The position numbers and the translations under genes were made by a program. Positions 35,878 to 45,940 of a stretch of DNA of 64,000 nt are shown here, in pieces; position 1 is the first letter of the stretch; each line of letters opens with the position of its first letter. The notes under the pieces were generated by a model. The model made no database searches and was not told where the DNA came from. It worked only from the letters and a program-made list of their open reading frames with translations. Source of the DNA: DASXUG01 sp036504995. GTDB taxonomy: Bacteria > Pseudomonadota > Gammaproteobacteria > Burkholderiales > Methylophilaceae. The stretch spans positions 248,001 through 312,000 of the forward strand of contig DASXUG010000017.1 in assembly GCA_036504995.1 (NCBI GenBank), written 5' to 3'.

Positions 35878-35978
35878 CGCTATACTATTTAATCAAATAA
35901 TCAAAACTTTACAAAAATTATCAGTTCTTCGTATTTAGTCTTGCGTAGTGAAAATTAACTTTCATATATAATGGGCCG

Positions 35979-38900
35979 ATGCCGCAAAAAAATCGCCAAT
36001 CGTTAATATTCTTAAAATCTAATATTGTGCAGGTAAGCTTGTTAGCTTTTGCCTATCTGCTATTTGCGCAATTGCAGGTACATTTTACAGATACATATCC
36101 TTTTTTAAACTATTTTTGGGTGCCTAGTGGTTTGGCGCTCGCAATGCTACTTTTGTGTGGCATGCGAGTGAGTGCAGGTGTGCTGATAGGTGTTGTGCTG
36201 GCTGCGATAAGCATGCCGCAGTTGTTGGGTGGTTCTCCGCTTAAGTTTATAGCTTATATTTTGTCGGGCGTATTAGAGCCAGTTTTAGCTTTTTATATCC
36301 TTAAACCTTTATTGCGTTTTGATGCGGCTAATTTACGATTACGCGATTTGTTTGCCTTTTTTAATGTGGCGATTTTTACGCCACTGGTCTCGTTTGCTTT
36401 CTACGCTTTAGATGCTTACCTATCTGGTACGCATGGCTTGAGTATTTTGCAAATTGATCTTGTGCATCTCTGGCAAAGAAATGCATTAAGTGATTTGTTA
36501 ATTACCCCATTTGTACTTTCTCTCTTTTACCACCGATCTGTACGTTGGACTAAGTTAAGGTTGTTGGAACTTAGTATTTTAAGTGCTTTGCTTGTGTTTT
36601 TATGTGCATATGTGTTTTTTGATGCGATGCCTATGTTGCAAGACTCTATATTGCAGCCTAGGGCTTTTATGCTGTTTCCCCTGGCGATGTGGGCTTCACT
36701 GAGTTTTAATCAGCGTGGTAGTAGTATCAGCGTGTTACTAATTGCAGTGGCTGCCATGGTGGGTGCCAGTCAGCATTTAGGCGTATATGCTGTAGATTTT
36801 GCGAGTGATGATTTAAGTAATTATGGCTTATTTATGTTGTTGCTCGCCGTCACGGGTAGTGCGCTTTCTGTGTTGAATGTCAGCAAGGTGAATTCGGAAG
36901 AAAAACTGAAGGAGCAATTGCATGTGTACGATACGCTACTTTCAGCCCAAGCCGATGCGGGCGAAGGAGTGGTGATTATTGATGATGGCAAAATCTCATA
37001 TGTGAATGAGGCGTTGTTGCGTATCGTGGGTTATGACGTTGAGGATATTCACCTAGGCTCAGATTTTTTTAGTTTAATTCACCCCTCTGATAGGGAACGT
37101 GTAAGTGCGGCTTATTTACAACGTATGGATGGCGCAAATGTACCCAGTCGTTATGACACTTTGGCGTTAGCTAAAAATGGTAGTGCTGTACCAGTTGAGG
37201 TGGCGGCTGCATCATTTAGAGATGGTAGCGGGCGCGTAGTGGTACTGATGTCCGACATTAGTCAGCGTAAAAAGGCGGAAGTTGCTTTAATGCAAAGTCA
37301 AACGCAATATCGTGAGCTAGTCGAGTCTGTACACGCGGTAGTTTGTCGTTCGGATATACAGGGTAAGTTTACTTTTGTGAGCAATGAAGCGGAGGCTTTG
37401 TTAGGCTATCCCCTATCACGTTGGACGCAAGTAAATGGTTTTTGGCAAAGTCATATTCATCCTGATGATCAAGCTTGGGTCCTTGAGTTTTACCGCACTG
37501 AAGCTATGAAGTTGGAAAGTTTTACTTTTGAGTATCGTATGTTGGCTGAAGAGGGCCGTGTGGTTTGGGTGCAGCATATGGTGAAGGTGATTCCTAATCA
37601 GTCGGGAACGCGACCTTTGGAGCTGGTAGGTGTGATGTTGGATGTAACCGAGCGCAAAGAAGCTGAGGCGAGTTTGCGTTTATCTCGTCAAGTGTTTGAG
37701 CACACTGTTGAAGGTATTGTGATTACAGATGTTGATTTTCACGTGCTCGAGGTGAATTCAGCTTATACCAAAATTACTGGTTATAGCCGAGAAGAAATAA
37801 TTACACATCCGCTTAAGGTGTTTAGTACTGGTCTGCATGACCGTAAATTTTATGACTCGATTTGGTACCGTATTGAACACCAAGGTCAGTGGGTAGGCGA
37901 GATATGGAATCTACGCAAAAATGGTGAGCAATATCCTGAGTGGCTATCAATTAGCGCGGTGCATGACCATCAGGGTGTAGTACAAAACTACGTGGCGGTG
38001 ATGAGTGATATCACTCAACGTAAGCGTTCTGAGGAGCGGCTGCAGTTCCTAGCCAATCATGATGCGCTTACTCAGTTACCAAATCGTGCGCTGATGCATG
38101 AACGTGGGGATTTGGCGGTGGTACGTGCGAACCGCAACCAGACTAAAGTGGCCATATTATTTATTGATTTAGATCGCTTTAAAATCATTAACGATACCTT
38201 AGGGCATCAATCTGGCGATATGTTGTTGCAAGAAGTGGCCAGGCGCTTACGTGAATGTTTACGCGAGAGTGATTTTGTGGCGCGGCAGGGTGGCGACGAG
38301 TTTGTGGTGATTATTGAGAACTTCGAGAATGCTCAATATCTGTCTTCAGTGGCACAAAAAATAATGTCAGTGCTAGCACAGCCACTGGTGCTGATGAACC
38401 AAGAGCTACATGTAAGTGCCAGTATCGGTATTAGTGTGTATCCAGAAGATGGCGTGGATATTTTTACCTTGCTTAAACATGCGGATGTGGCAATGTATCG
38501 GGCCAAAGAAAATGGCAAAAATATATTCCATTTTTACGCGGCAGAAAACAACCAACATAGTGTGGAGTTGTTAGCGCTTGAAAGCAATTTACGTCGAGCG
38601 GTTGAGCGCAATGAGTTGCGCTTACATTACCAACCTAAAATTGATTTGCATACCAATGAGATTGTAGGCGCGGAGGCACTGATACGCTGGCAACATTTAG
38701 ATTTAGGCTTGCTATCGCCTTCGCAATTTATTGCACTGGCGGAAGAGACTGGCTTAATTATTGAGATAGGCGCTTGGGTCATGCGTGAGGCCTGTCAGCA
38801 TGCACAGTCATGGCAGCAATATGCACAAAACAATATAAACCCTAATATTCGGGTGGCGGTCAATTTATCAGCACGTCAGTTCCGTGAAGATGGCTTGCAT

Positions 38901-39392
38901 AAAACGATAGCTGATGCTTTGGTGGAAAGTGGACTAAGCGCAGAGTGCTTAGAGTTGGAAATTACCGAAAGCATGATTATGCAAAACGCTGAACGTGCTA
39001 ATTTGTTGCTACAGCATTTTAGAAAGTTGGGCGCACACGTACTCATTGATGACTTTGGTACGGGCTACTCATCGCTGAGTTATTTGAAGCAGTTCCCCAT
39101 TGATTCGCTAAAAATTGACCGCTCATTTGTGTGCGATATACCAGAAGATAAAGACGATATGGCGATTACCCAAGCGATTATCGCCATGGCGCACAGTTTA
39201 AATCTGAAAGTGGTCGCAGAAGGGGTAGAATCGCAAGCACAGTTTGATTTCTTGAAACAACAAAACTGTGACCAAGTGCAAGGTTACATCTATAGCGAGC
39301 CAGTGCCCAATGATGGATTTATTGAGTTGCTTAAGGCACAACCAATTAAGCAATGGTTGGCCATTAATAAAACCCTGACGCTAGTTTCCTGA
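35979..39392 (+). CDS. MASE1-PAS-PAS-PAS-GGDEF-EAL cyclic-di-GMP protein
   Basis: 1137-aa sensor enzyme. The N-terminal MASE1 membrane domain has about eight helices (residues 12-305). Three PAS domains follow (about 318-430, 440-560, 570-685), then GGDEF (RESD I-site and intact GGDEF near 770) and EAL (EALIRWQH, NLSARQF, DDFGTGYSSL, VAEGVES). All key EAL residues are present, so phosphodiesterase activity is expected; the GGDEF could be active or a GTP sensor. TATAAT at 35967-35972 lies only 7 bases before the ATG, so the message may be leaderless. Confidence 0.93.
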   Translation: MPQKNRQSLIFLKSNIVQVSLLAFAYLLFAQLQVHFTDTYPFLNYFWVPSGLALAMLLLCGMRVSAGVLIGVVLAAISMPQLLGGSPLKFIAYILSGVLEPVLAFYILKPLLRFDAANLRLRDLFAFFNVAIFTPLVSFAFYALDAYLSGTHGLSILQIDLVHLWQRNALSDLLITPFVLSLFYHRSVRWTKLRLLELSILSALLVFLCAYVFFDAMPMLQDSILQPRAFMLFPLAMWASLSFNQRGSSISVLLIAVAAMVGASQHLGVYAVDFASDDLSNYGLFMLLLAVTGSALSVLNVSKVNSEEKLKEQLHVYDTLLSAQADAGEGVVIIDDGKISYVNEALLRIVGYDVEDIHLGSDFFSLIHPSDRERVSAAYLQRMDGANVPSRYDTLALAKNGSAVPVEVAAASFRDGSGRVVVLMSDISQRKKAEVALMQSQTQYRELVESVHAVVCRSDIQGKFTFVSNEAEALLGYPLSRWTQVNGFWQSHIHPDDQAWVLEFYRTEAMKLESFTFEYRMLAEEGRVVWVQHMVKVIPNQSGTRPLELVGVMLDVTERKEAEASLRLSRQVFEHTVEGIVITDVDFHVLEVNSAYTKITGYSREEIITHPLKVFSTGLHDRKFYDSIWYRIEHQGQWVGEIWNLRKNGEQYPEWLSISAVHDHQGVVQNYVAVMSDITQRKRSEERLQFLANHDALTQLPNRALMHERGDLAVVRANRNQTKVAILFIDLDRFKIINDTLGHQSGDMLLQEVARRLRECLRESDFVARQGGDEFVVIIENFENAQYLSSVAQKIMSVLAQPLVLMNQELHVSASIGISVYPEDGVDIFTLLKHADVAMYRAKENGKNIFHFYAAENNQHSVELLALESNLRRAVERNELRLHYQPKIDLHTNEIVGAEALIRWQHLDLGLLSPSQFIALAEETGLIIEIGAWVMREACQHAQSWQQYAQNNINPNIRVAVNLSARQFREDGLHKTIADALVESGLSAECLELEITESMIMQNAERANLLLQHFRKLGAHVLIDDFGTGYSSLSYLKQFPIDSLKIDRSFVCDIPEDKDDMAITQAIIAMAHSLNLKVVAEGVESQAQFDFLKQQNCDQVQGYIYSEPVPNDGFIELLKAQPIKQWLAINKTLTLVS

Positions 39393-39439
39393 TATCGATC
39401 TATGACTAGACGCATTGCGTCAGGGTCTAGGTGAGGTTA

Positions 39440-39781
39440 TTAGCGGTGACCTTCTTTAGCCATATTAATGCTGTATTTGGGGATTTCAACCACTAAATCA
39501 GTATCGCTCACAATGGCTTGGCAAGAGAGGCGGGAGAGGGGTTCTAAGCCCCATGCCTTGTCGAGCAGATCCTCTTCATTTTCTTCTGCTGGGTTTAGGC
39601 TGTTATAGCCCTCACGCACAATCACGTGGCAAGTGGTACAAGCGCAAACTTTATCGCATGCATGGTCGATGTCGATGTCATGATTCAAAAGCGTATCACA
39701 GATGGATACACCTTTCTCAGCTTCAATCACTGCGCCTTCAGGGCATAGCTCTATGTGTGGGAGTACGATTACTTGTGTCAT
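39440..39781 (-). CDS. fdx: ISC-system [2Fe-2S] ferredoxin
   Basis: 113-aa ferredoxin that donates electrons to Fe-S assembly on IscU. Cluster ligands fit C-x5-C-x2-C...C (HACDKVCACTTCHVIV, then LSRLSC). It is the last gene of the isc operon, 16 bp after hscA. Converges on the GGDEF-EAL gene; a 9-bp inverted repeat CCCTGACGC/GCGTCAGGG (39373-39425) spans the junction without a clear T-run. Confidence 0.96.
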   Translation of the reverse strand: MTQVIVLPHIELCPEGAVIEAEKGVSICDTLLNHDIDIDHACDKVCACTTCHVIVREGYNSLNPAEENEEDLLDKAWGLEPLSRLSCQAIVSDTDLVVEIPKYSINMAKEGHR

Positions 39782-39797
39782 GATATTTAGTCCCGTT

Positions 39798-41696
39798 TTA
39801 TACCTTTAGCGTGTTTAGGTCTTGGCCTGCAAGTGCATTTTTTACAGAGGCATCCATGCGTCTTGCTGCAAAGGTTTCTGTGGCTTTGTTTAGGGCTTCT
39901 GAGGCTCGATGTATCGCTTGGTTATCATCAGCCTTACATAAGGTGCTAAGTGCTGCCATGTGGTTTAAGATGTTTTGTTTTTCATCGGCATTTAGTAGCG
40001 CATCCCCGTCTTTTTCTAACGCCACTTTCACCGCTTCCAGTAGTCCTTCAGCATCCACAATAGCCTCGCGCAAGGCGCGTGCTTGTTTGTCAGCTGCAGC
40101 TGCCCCAAATGATGATTTGAGCATATTGGTGATTTCATCTTCAGTTAGACCGTAAGAAGGTTTAACGACGATATTGGCTTCAACGCCAGTTGATTGTTCA
40201 CGCGCACTCACGGACAGCAGACCATCAGCATCAACTTGAAATGTTACGCGAATACGCGCTGCCCCAGCCGCCATGGGAGGGATGCCACGGAGTTCAAACT
40301 TGGCTAGTGAGCGACAATCACTCACTAATTCACGCTCGCCTTGCAGCACGTGTATGCTCATTGCCGTTTGACCATCTTTGTAGGTGGTAAATTCTTGTGC
40401 GCGAGCAACAGGCAGGGTGGAGTTACGTGGAATTACCTTTTCAACCAAACCGCCCATGGTTTCTAAACCAAGCGAAAGTGGCGTCACGTCTAGTAGTAGT
40501 AAATCATCATCACTGCGATTGCCAGCAAGCACATTGGCTTGTATCGCAGCACCTAGTGCTACAACTTTATCTGGGTCTAGATTAGTGAGCGGCTCTTGTC
40601 CAAAAAACTCTTGCACCGCGTGGCGGATGTGAGGCATACGGGTAGCGCCGCCAACTAGCACCACACCTTTAATATCTTCTAGTGCCAGGCCTGCGTCACG
40701 CATGGCTTTGCGGGTAGGTGCAAGGGTTTTTATGACTAAAGTTTGAGTGAGTTCTACCAATTGAGGCGCTGAAAGCGTTACGTCTACAAAGATGCCATTG
40801 CTAAGTTTGCAAGTAATTTGCGCTTCAAAGTTATCAGTAAGCCACTCTTTTGCTTGACGCGCCTTGGTAAGTAACAGGCGGGTATCTTCTTCATTTAATG
40901 GTGTGAAATTAGTCGCATTTTCACGCACTTTATCTAGCACCCAACAGTAAATACGATGGTCAAAATCGTCGCCGCCTAAGGCTGAGTCGCCGTTGGTGGC
41001 TAACACTTCAAATACGCCTTTTGATAGGCGCAATATTGAAATGTCAAAGGTGCCACCCCCTAGGTCATAAATGACATAAATGCCCTCAGAGGCATTGTCT
41101 AGGCCGTAAGCTACGGCTGCTGCGGTTGGCTCGTTAAGCAGGCGCAATACATGCAGACCAGCTAGCCGAGCAGCATCCTTGGTGGCTTGACGTTGTGCAT
41201 CGTCAAAATAGGCGGGGACGGTAATCACAGCGCCTGTCAATTCCCCTCCTAATGCCTTCTCAGCACGTAATTTAAGCGTTTTGAGAATCTCAGCTGAGAT
41301 TTCAACAGGGCTTTTTAGACCAGCACGGGTGTCAATTTGGAGCATACGGGTAGATGCTTCCGTAGATGCATCTACAAATATATAAGGGATATGGGCTCTA
41401 TCTGCAATGTCTTTTAGTCCACGCCCCATAAAGCGTTTGACTGAAACAATGGTATTCACAGGGTCTATGCTTTGCTGTGCTTGCGCATCATGACCGACAA
41501 TGACTTCATCATTATTTAAATAGCGTACAACTGAGGGGAGCAGGGCATGACCGTGTTCATCTTGTAGTACAGTGCTCATGCCGCTACGCACGGTGGCTAC
41601 TAAGGAATTAGTTGTGCCTAAGTCAATACCAATTGCCAGCTTGTGCTGATGTGGGGCGGCAGACATGCCCGGTTCTGAGATTTGCAATAAAGCCAT
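39798..41696 (-). CDS. hscA: Fe-S assembly chaperone HscA
   Basis: 632-aa Hsp70 that, with HscB, releases Fe-S clusters from IscU. It has the ATPase motifs AIGIDLGTTNSLVA, YDLGGGTFDISIL and GVVLVGGATRMPHIR, then a substrate-binding domain. Isc context separates it from DnaK. It begins 5 bp after hscB. Confidence 0.97.
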   Translation of the reverse strand: MALLQISEPGMSAAPHQHKLAIGIDLGTTNSLVATVRSGMSTVLQDEHGHALLPSVVRYLNNDEVIVGHDAQAQQSIDPVNTIVSVKRFMGRGLKDIADRAHIPYIFVDASTEASTRMLQIDTRAGLKSPVEISAEILKTLKLRAEKALGGELTGAVITVPAYFDDAQRQATKDAARLAGLHVLRLLNEPTAAAVAYGLDNASEGIYVIYDLGGGTFDISILRLSKGVFEVLATNGDSALGGDDFDHRIYCWVLDKVRENATNFTPLNEEDTRLLLTKARQAKEWLTDNFEAQITCKLSNGIFVDVTLSAPQLVELTQTLVIKTLAPTRKAMRDAGLALEDIKGVVLVGGATRMPHIRHAVQEFFGQEPLTNLDPDKVVALGAAIQANVLAGNRSDDDLLLLDVTPLSLGLETMGGLVEKVIPRNSTLPVARAQEFTTYKDGQTAMSIHVLQGERELVSDCRSLAKFELRGIPPMAAGAARIRVTFQVDADGLLSVSAREQSTGVEANIVVKPSYGLTEDEITNMLKSSFGAAAADKQARALREAIVDAEGLLEAVKVALEKDGDALLNADEKQNILNHMAALSTLCKADDNQAIHRASEALNKATETFAARRMDASVKNALAGQDLNTLKV

Positions 41697-41701
41697 GTTA
41701 A

Positions 41702-42223
41702 TTAATCTTCTAGTCTTGCAATAATATTGCCTACATCAGCACTTACTTTGTCAATAAAACTTAATTTACGCACAATTTTTGCCGCTTCTGGAAAGCTTTC
41801 TGCGCTAGATAAAGCTGCGGCAAGTGCTTGTTGCAGTGATTTTGCAGTCTTTTTCATCATCGTAAGTTGCTGGTCAAGGGCAGCGATATCCTGCGCGTTT
41901 TCTGCTTCCTCAATCGCCTCACGCCATTCCATTTGCGTCATTAGGAAATCTATAGGCATAGCGGTGTTACTTTCTTCCAGCGTTTCTACACCATTTAAGT
42001 GCAAGAAATAACGAGCGCGAGAAGTTGGGTGCTTAAGTGTTTGGTATGCTTCATTGGCCAAGGTGGCCGTTTGTATGGATTGCAGACGCTCTGCAGGGCT
42101 TGCGGTAACAAACTTATCAGGATGCACTTCTGCTTGAATACTGCGGTAAGTAGCATCCAATAAGTTTAAATCAACGTCGTATTGAGCTGGTAGCCGAAAA
42201 AACTCGAAGTAACTCTGACTCAC
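41702..42223 (-). CDS. hscB: Fe-S assembly co-chaperone HscB
   Basis: J-protein that brings IscU to HscA and stimulates its ATPase. The N-terminal J domain has HPDKF; the C-terminal helical domain binds IscU. I place the start at GTG 42223 (VSQSYFEFF), which overlaps the iscA stop by 4 bases (GTGA), rather than the upstream in-frame start at 42250. This gives 173 aa, the family's normal length. Confidence 0.94.
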   Translation of the reverse strand: MSQSYFEFFRLPAQYDVDLNLLDATYRSIQAEVHPDKFVTASPAERLQSIQTATLANEAYQTLKHPTSRARYFLHLNGVETLEESNTAMPIDFLMTQMEWREAIEEAENAQDIAALDQQLTMMKKTAKSLQQALAAALSSAESFPEAAKIVRKLSFIDKVSADVGNIIARLED

Positions 42224-42543
42224 ACTGTAAAGCTCTCTCCACACCCACATTCATCTTTGACGTTTGGGTTGTTGAATTTAAAGCCTTCGTTCAAGCCTTC
42301 TTTAGTGAAGTCAAGTTCGGTGCCATCAATGTACACCAAGCTTTTAGGATCAACGATCACCTTTACCCCATGGCTCTCAAAAGCGGTGTCTTCCTCGTTC
42401 ATCTCATCTACGAATTCAAGTGTGTATGCCATACCTGAACAACCTGTAGTTTTTACGCCCAAGCGTAGGCCTATGCCTTTGCCGCGATTAGCGAGAAATT
42501 TTTCAACGCGGTTAGCCGCAGTTTCGGTGAGGGAAATAGCCAT
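42220..42543 (-). CDS. iscA: Fe-S assembly A-type carrier IscA
   Basis: 107-aa carrier of Fe or Fe-S clusters. The three conserved cysteines occur as TGCSGMAY and CGCGESF. It lies 2 bp after iscU and overlaps hscB by 4 bp. Confidence 0.96.
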   Translation of the reverse strand: MAISLTETAANRVEKFLANRGKGIGLRLGVKTTGCSGMAYTLEFVDEMNEEDTAFESHGVKVIVDPKSLVYIDGTELDFTKEGLNEGFKFNNPNVKDECGCGESFTV

Positions 42544-42545
42544 AA

Positions 42546-42941
42546 TTAAGCAGCCTCTTTATTCGCCTGTTTCGCTTTGATATCAGCAACGGCAGCTTTA
42601 ATCGCATCTTCCGCCAACACTGAGCAGTGAATTTTTACAGGTGGCAAGGCGAGTTCTTCTGCAATTTCAGAGTTCTTAATCGCATAAGCTTCTTCAATAG
42701 TGCGACCTTTTAGCCATTCTGTTACTAATGAGCTAGAAGCAATCGCAGAGCCGCAACCATAGGTTTTGAATTTTGCATCTTCAATGATGCCTGCATCATT
42801 CACTTTAATCATCAACTTCATCACGTCACCACATGCTGGTGCGCCGACCATTCCCGTACCTACGTTCGGGTCGTTTTTGTCTAAAGAACCAACGTTACGA
42901 GGGTTTTCGTAGTGGTCTAATACTTTATCGCTGTAAGCCAT
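42546..42941 (-). CDS. iscU: Fe-S cluster scaffold IscU
   Basis: Scaffold on which new [2Fe-2S] clusters are built. Ligand residues are in PACGDVMKL, YGCGSAIASSS and KIHCSVLAEDA; the HscA recognition sequence LPPVK is intact. The start is the ATG at 42941 (MAYSDKVLDHYENPRN) after AAAAGGAGATTTAAA; the longer frame at 42974 overlaps iscS and is not needed. About 131 aa. Confidence 0.97.
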   Translation of the reverse strand: MAYSDKVLDHYENPRNVGSLDKNDPNVGTGMVGAPACGDVMKLMIKVNDAGIIEDAKFKTYGCGSAIASSSLVTEWLKGRTIEEAYAIKNSEIAEELALPPVKIHCSVLAEDAIKAAVADIKAKQANKEAA

Positions 42942-42954
42942 TTTAAATCTCCTT

Positions 42955-44172
42955 TTAGTGGGCAGCCCACTCAACTTTACTTAAATCAACACCGTCTAGA
43001 TGCATTTCCCATAGCGGTGAAAGTTCGCGTAACTTGCCAATTTTACTCTTCATTAAATTAATGGTGTAGTCAACATCTTCTTCGGTAGTAAAGCGGCCAA
43101 TAGAGAAGCGGATGGAACTATGTGCTAACTCGTCTGAACGGCCAAGCGCTCGCAACACGTATGACGGCTCTAGGCTAGCAGAGGTACATGCTGAACCACT
43201 TGAAACCGCGATGTCTTTTACGGCCATAATCAGAGATTCACCTTCAACAAAGTTAAAGCTGATATTCAAGTTATGCGGCACACGATGCGCTAAATCACCA
43301 TTTACATAAACTTCGTCAATTTCTTGCAGGCCTTTGAGCAAGCGATCACGCAACATGTGAATACGTTCATTTTCTGTTGCCATCTCTTCACGGGCAATGC
43401 GGAAGGCTTCACCCATACCAACGATTTGATGCGTTGCTAGCGTACCAGAGCGCATGCCACGCTCGTGACCACCACCGTGCATTTGTGCCTCGATACGAAT
43501 GCGTGGTTTACGGCGTACATATAATGCACCAATACCTTTAGGGCCATAGGTTTTATGGGCGGAAAAACTCATCAAATCAACAGGTAGTTTTTCTAAATCA
43601 ATCAGCACTTTGCCTGTGGCCTGTGCAGCATCTACGTGAAAAATAATATTGTTTTCGCGGCAGATGTTGCCAATAGCTTCGATGTCTTGAATCACGCCGA
43701 TTTCGTTATTGACGAACATGACAGAGGCCAATACCGTATCTGGACGAATCGCTGCTTTGAATTTTTCTAAATCAATCAGGCCATTGGGTTCAGGCTGTAA
43801 AAATGTGGCTTCAAAACCTTCACGCTCTAGCTCACGTACAGGGTCAATCACCGCTTTATGTTCAGTAGACACAGTAATGACATGCTTGCCTTTAGTGCCG
43901 CTATAAAAATGCGCAGCGCCTTTAATCGCCAGATTGTTAGATTCAGTCGCACCAGATGTCCAAACGATTTCACGTGGGTCAGCATTAACTAATTTGGCGA
44001 CCTCTTCACGCGCCTCTTCAACCGCTTTTTCTGCTATCCAGCCAAATGAGTGGCTGCGTGATGCGGGGTTGCCAAAGTCTTCAGTCAGAAATGGAATCAT
44101 CTTAGCGGCTACACGTTTGTCAACAGGTGTGGTAGCTGAATAATCCAAATAAATTGGGGTGTGAACGGTCAT
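42955..44172 (-). CDS. iscS: Cysteine desulfurase IscS
   Basis: PLP enzyme that takes sulfur from cysteine for Fe-S clusters and tRNA thiolation. The PLP lysine lies in SFSAHKTYGPKG and the mobile catalytic loop in SSGSACTSASLEPS. Length 405 aa, as in E. coli. It directly follows a second desulfurase gene (gap of 44 bp), so two paralogues share the operon. Confidence 0.97.
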   Translation of the reverse strand: MTVHTPIYLDYSATTPVDKRVAAKMIPFLTEDFGNPASRSHSFGWIAEKAVEEAREEVAKLVNADPREIVWTSGATESNNLAIKGAAHFYSGTKGKHVITVSTEHKAVIDPVRELEREGFEATFLQPEPNGLIDLEKFKAAIRPDTVLASVMFVNNEIGVIQDIEAIGNICRENNIIFHVDAAQATGKVLIDLEKLPVDLMSFSAHKTYGPKGIGALYVRRKPRIRIEAQMHGGGHERGMRSGTLATHQIVGMGEAFRIAREEMATENERIHMLRDRLLKGLQEIDEVYVNGDLAHRVPHNLNISFNFVEGESLIMAVKDIAVSSGSACTSASLEPSYVLRALGRSDELAHSSIRFSIGRFTTEEDVDYTINLMKSKIGKLRELSPLWEMHLDGVDLSKVEWAAH

Positions 44173-44216
44173 TTTATTCCTTCAATCAAATGCTTAAATG
44201 CTATGTTATATTTCCA

Positions 44217-45368
44217 TTAGACTGCAATGGCAGTCATTTGTTTTAACCTTGTGAGTTCACTCGCTAAGGCTAGTAAAAATCCATCGACTTCTTGCGAGGT
44301 GTTCTGGCTGGCAAAGCTGACACGCAATGCACCACGCGCCAAATACTCTTCTACCCCCATCGCCAATAATACATGGCTGGGTTCTGTGCTGTCGCTTGAG
44401 CAGGCTGAGCCGCTTGCAATCGCGTAACCCTTGCGGTCAAGTGCAAGTAGCATAGTTTCACCTTCAATACCCTCAAATGCAAAAAAACTGGTGTTGGGTA
44501 AACGTGCAACGCTATTGCCAAATATCGATGCACCCAATTGTTTCAAACCTGCTTCTAACTGCTCGCGTAGTGCTTGTGTGCTACTACTGCGCATTTTGAG
44601 TTCATTTTTAATTAACTCACAAGCTGCGCCAAAACCTACGATAGCCGCTAAATTCTCTGTACCGCTACGCAAGCCTTTTTCTTGTCCGCCACCCATCATA
44701 AGTGGTTGTATATCAATACGCTTATCTAATACCAAAGCGCCAGCACCTTGTGGGCCACCAATTTTGTGCGATGAAATGGTCATCGCATCTACATTTAAAT
44801 CACTAAAGCTTACTGGCATTTTGCCCAAAACTTGTACCGCATCGGTATGCATCAGTGCGCCATGTTGTTTGGCAAGTTCTGCCATTTCTGCAACTGGTTG
44901 CATGACACCAGTTTCATTATTGGCCAGCATGGCAGAAACCAGGCTGGTTGGTGACGTTAAGCAACTTTGTAAAGACGCCGTACTTAATAAGCCGTTTGCT
45001 GAAACTGCTATCGTATTTACTCTGCAACCAATTTGGCGCATCGCTTCAGCGGGTTTTGTTACGCATGGGTGCTCAATCGCACTAATTGCTAGGGCTTTAT
45101 CTAAATGCAAGGCGGCGATGCCACGTACGATAAAGTTGTTACTTTCAGTGCCGCTAGCGGTAAACACAATTTGCGACGGATGTGCCTCTACCGCATCAGC
45201 GACTTGTTCACGTGCACGCTCAATGGCTTGCCGTGCCGAACGCCCATAAACATGACGACTGGTCGCATTACCATATTGATCAGACATATAAGGCAACATG
45301 ACTTCCAGTACACGAGGATCTAGTCGTGTGGTCGCATTGTGGTCTATATATGTGTGCTGATTGTTCAC
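44217..45368 (-). CDS. Second cysteine desulfurase, NifS/IscS-like
   Basis: 383-aa PLP enzyme of the same class as IscS but clearly diverged: it starts YIDHNATTRLDPRV, has PLP lysine in TISSHKIGGPQG and catalytic Cys in SGSACSSDSTEPSHV. A three-residue-shorter loop and GQEKGLRSGTEN instead of GHERGMRSGTL set it apart. It sits between iscR and iscS in the same operon. It may serve a different sulfur acceptor; this is inference. Confidence 0.92.
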   Translation of the reverse strand: MNNQHTYIDHNATTRLDPRVLEVMLPYMSDQYGNATSRHVYGRSARQAIERAREQVADAVEAHPSQIVFTASGTESNNFIVRGIAALHLDKALAISAIEHPCVTKPAEAMRQIGCRVNTIAVSANGLLSTASLQSCLTSPTSLVSAMLANNETGVMQPVAEMAELAKQHGALMHTDAVQVLGKMPVSFSDLNVDAMTISSHKIGGPQGAGALVLDKRIDIQPLMMGGGQEKGLRSGTENLAAIVGFGAACELIKNELKMRSSSTQALREQLEAGLKQLGASIFGNSVARLPNTSFFAFEGIEGETMLLALDRKGYAIASGSACSSDSTEPSHVLLAMGVEEYLARGALRVSFASQNTSQEVDGFLLALASELTRLKQMTAIAV

Positions 45369-45437
45369 GGTATCTTAATGTTTACTAATGATTAAGTGCT
45401 GTATTTTATGCTGACATTCAAATAAGCCAGCACTAAA

Positions 45438-45905
45438 CTAGCCTGCTACAGCGGTTTTTTCAGTTGACTCTTTACGGCTCATTAAAATAACTTTGTTGTC
45501 ATTTTTTTGCATCGCAACTAAGTCTGCAATCGTTACACCAGACAAGTATTCTAAAATCTTTACGTTTAAGCTAGACCACAATTCATGCGTCATGCAGCGA
45601 CGTTCATCACGGCAGTTTTCATGGCCACCACATTGAGTAGCATCAATCAGCTCATCTACTGCGCTGATGATTTCTGAAACTGAAATTTCATTGTGTTGCT
45701 TTGCAATGTGATAGCCGCCGCCTGGACCACGTACGCTTTTAACTAAACCGTTACGACGTAGTCGGCTAAATAATTGCTCTAAATAGGAAAGAGAGATGTG
45801 CTGGCGTTCGCTAATACCTGCTAGGGTGACTGGTTTGTCCACCTCGTTAATGGCAAGGTCTAGCATTGCAGTCACTGCAAAACGGCCTTTGGTCGTTAGT
45901 CGCAT
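45438..45905 (-). CDS. iscR: Fe-S cluster regulator IscR
   Basis: 155-aa Rrf2-type repressor. The winged helix covers about residues 1-80 (MRLTTKGRFAVTAMLDLA), and the [2Fe-2S] ligands are three cysteines in CGGHENCRDERRC. It is first in the isc operon and has an IscR-type operator over its own promoter, implying autoregulation. Confidence 0.97.
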   Translation of the reverse strand: MRLTTKGRFAVTAMLDLAINEVDKPVTLAGISERQHISLSYLEQLFSRLRRNGLVKSVRGPGGGYHIAKQHNEISVSEIISAVDELIDATQCGGHENCRDERRCMTHELWSSLNVKILEYLSGVTIADLVAMQKNDNKVILMSRKESTEKTAVAG

Positions 45906-45940
45906 TTTATCCTTTCCAATTTAACCTAGTTAAGGTACTA

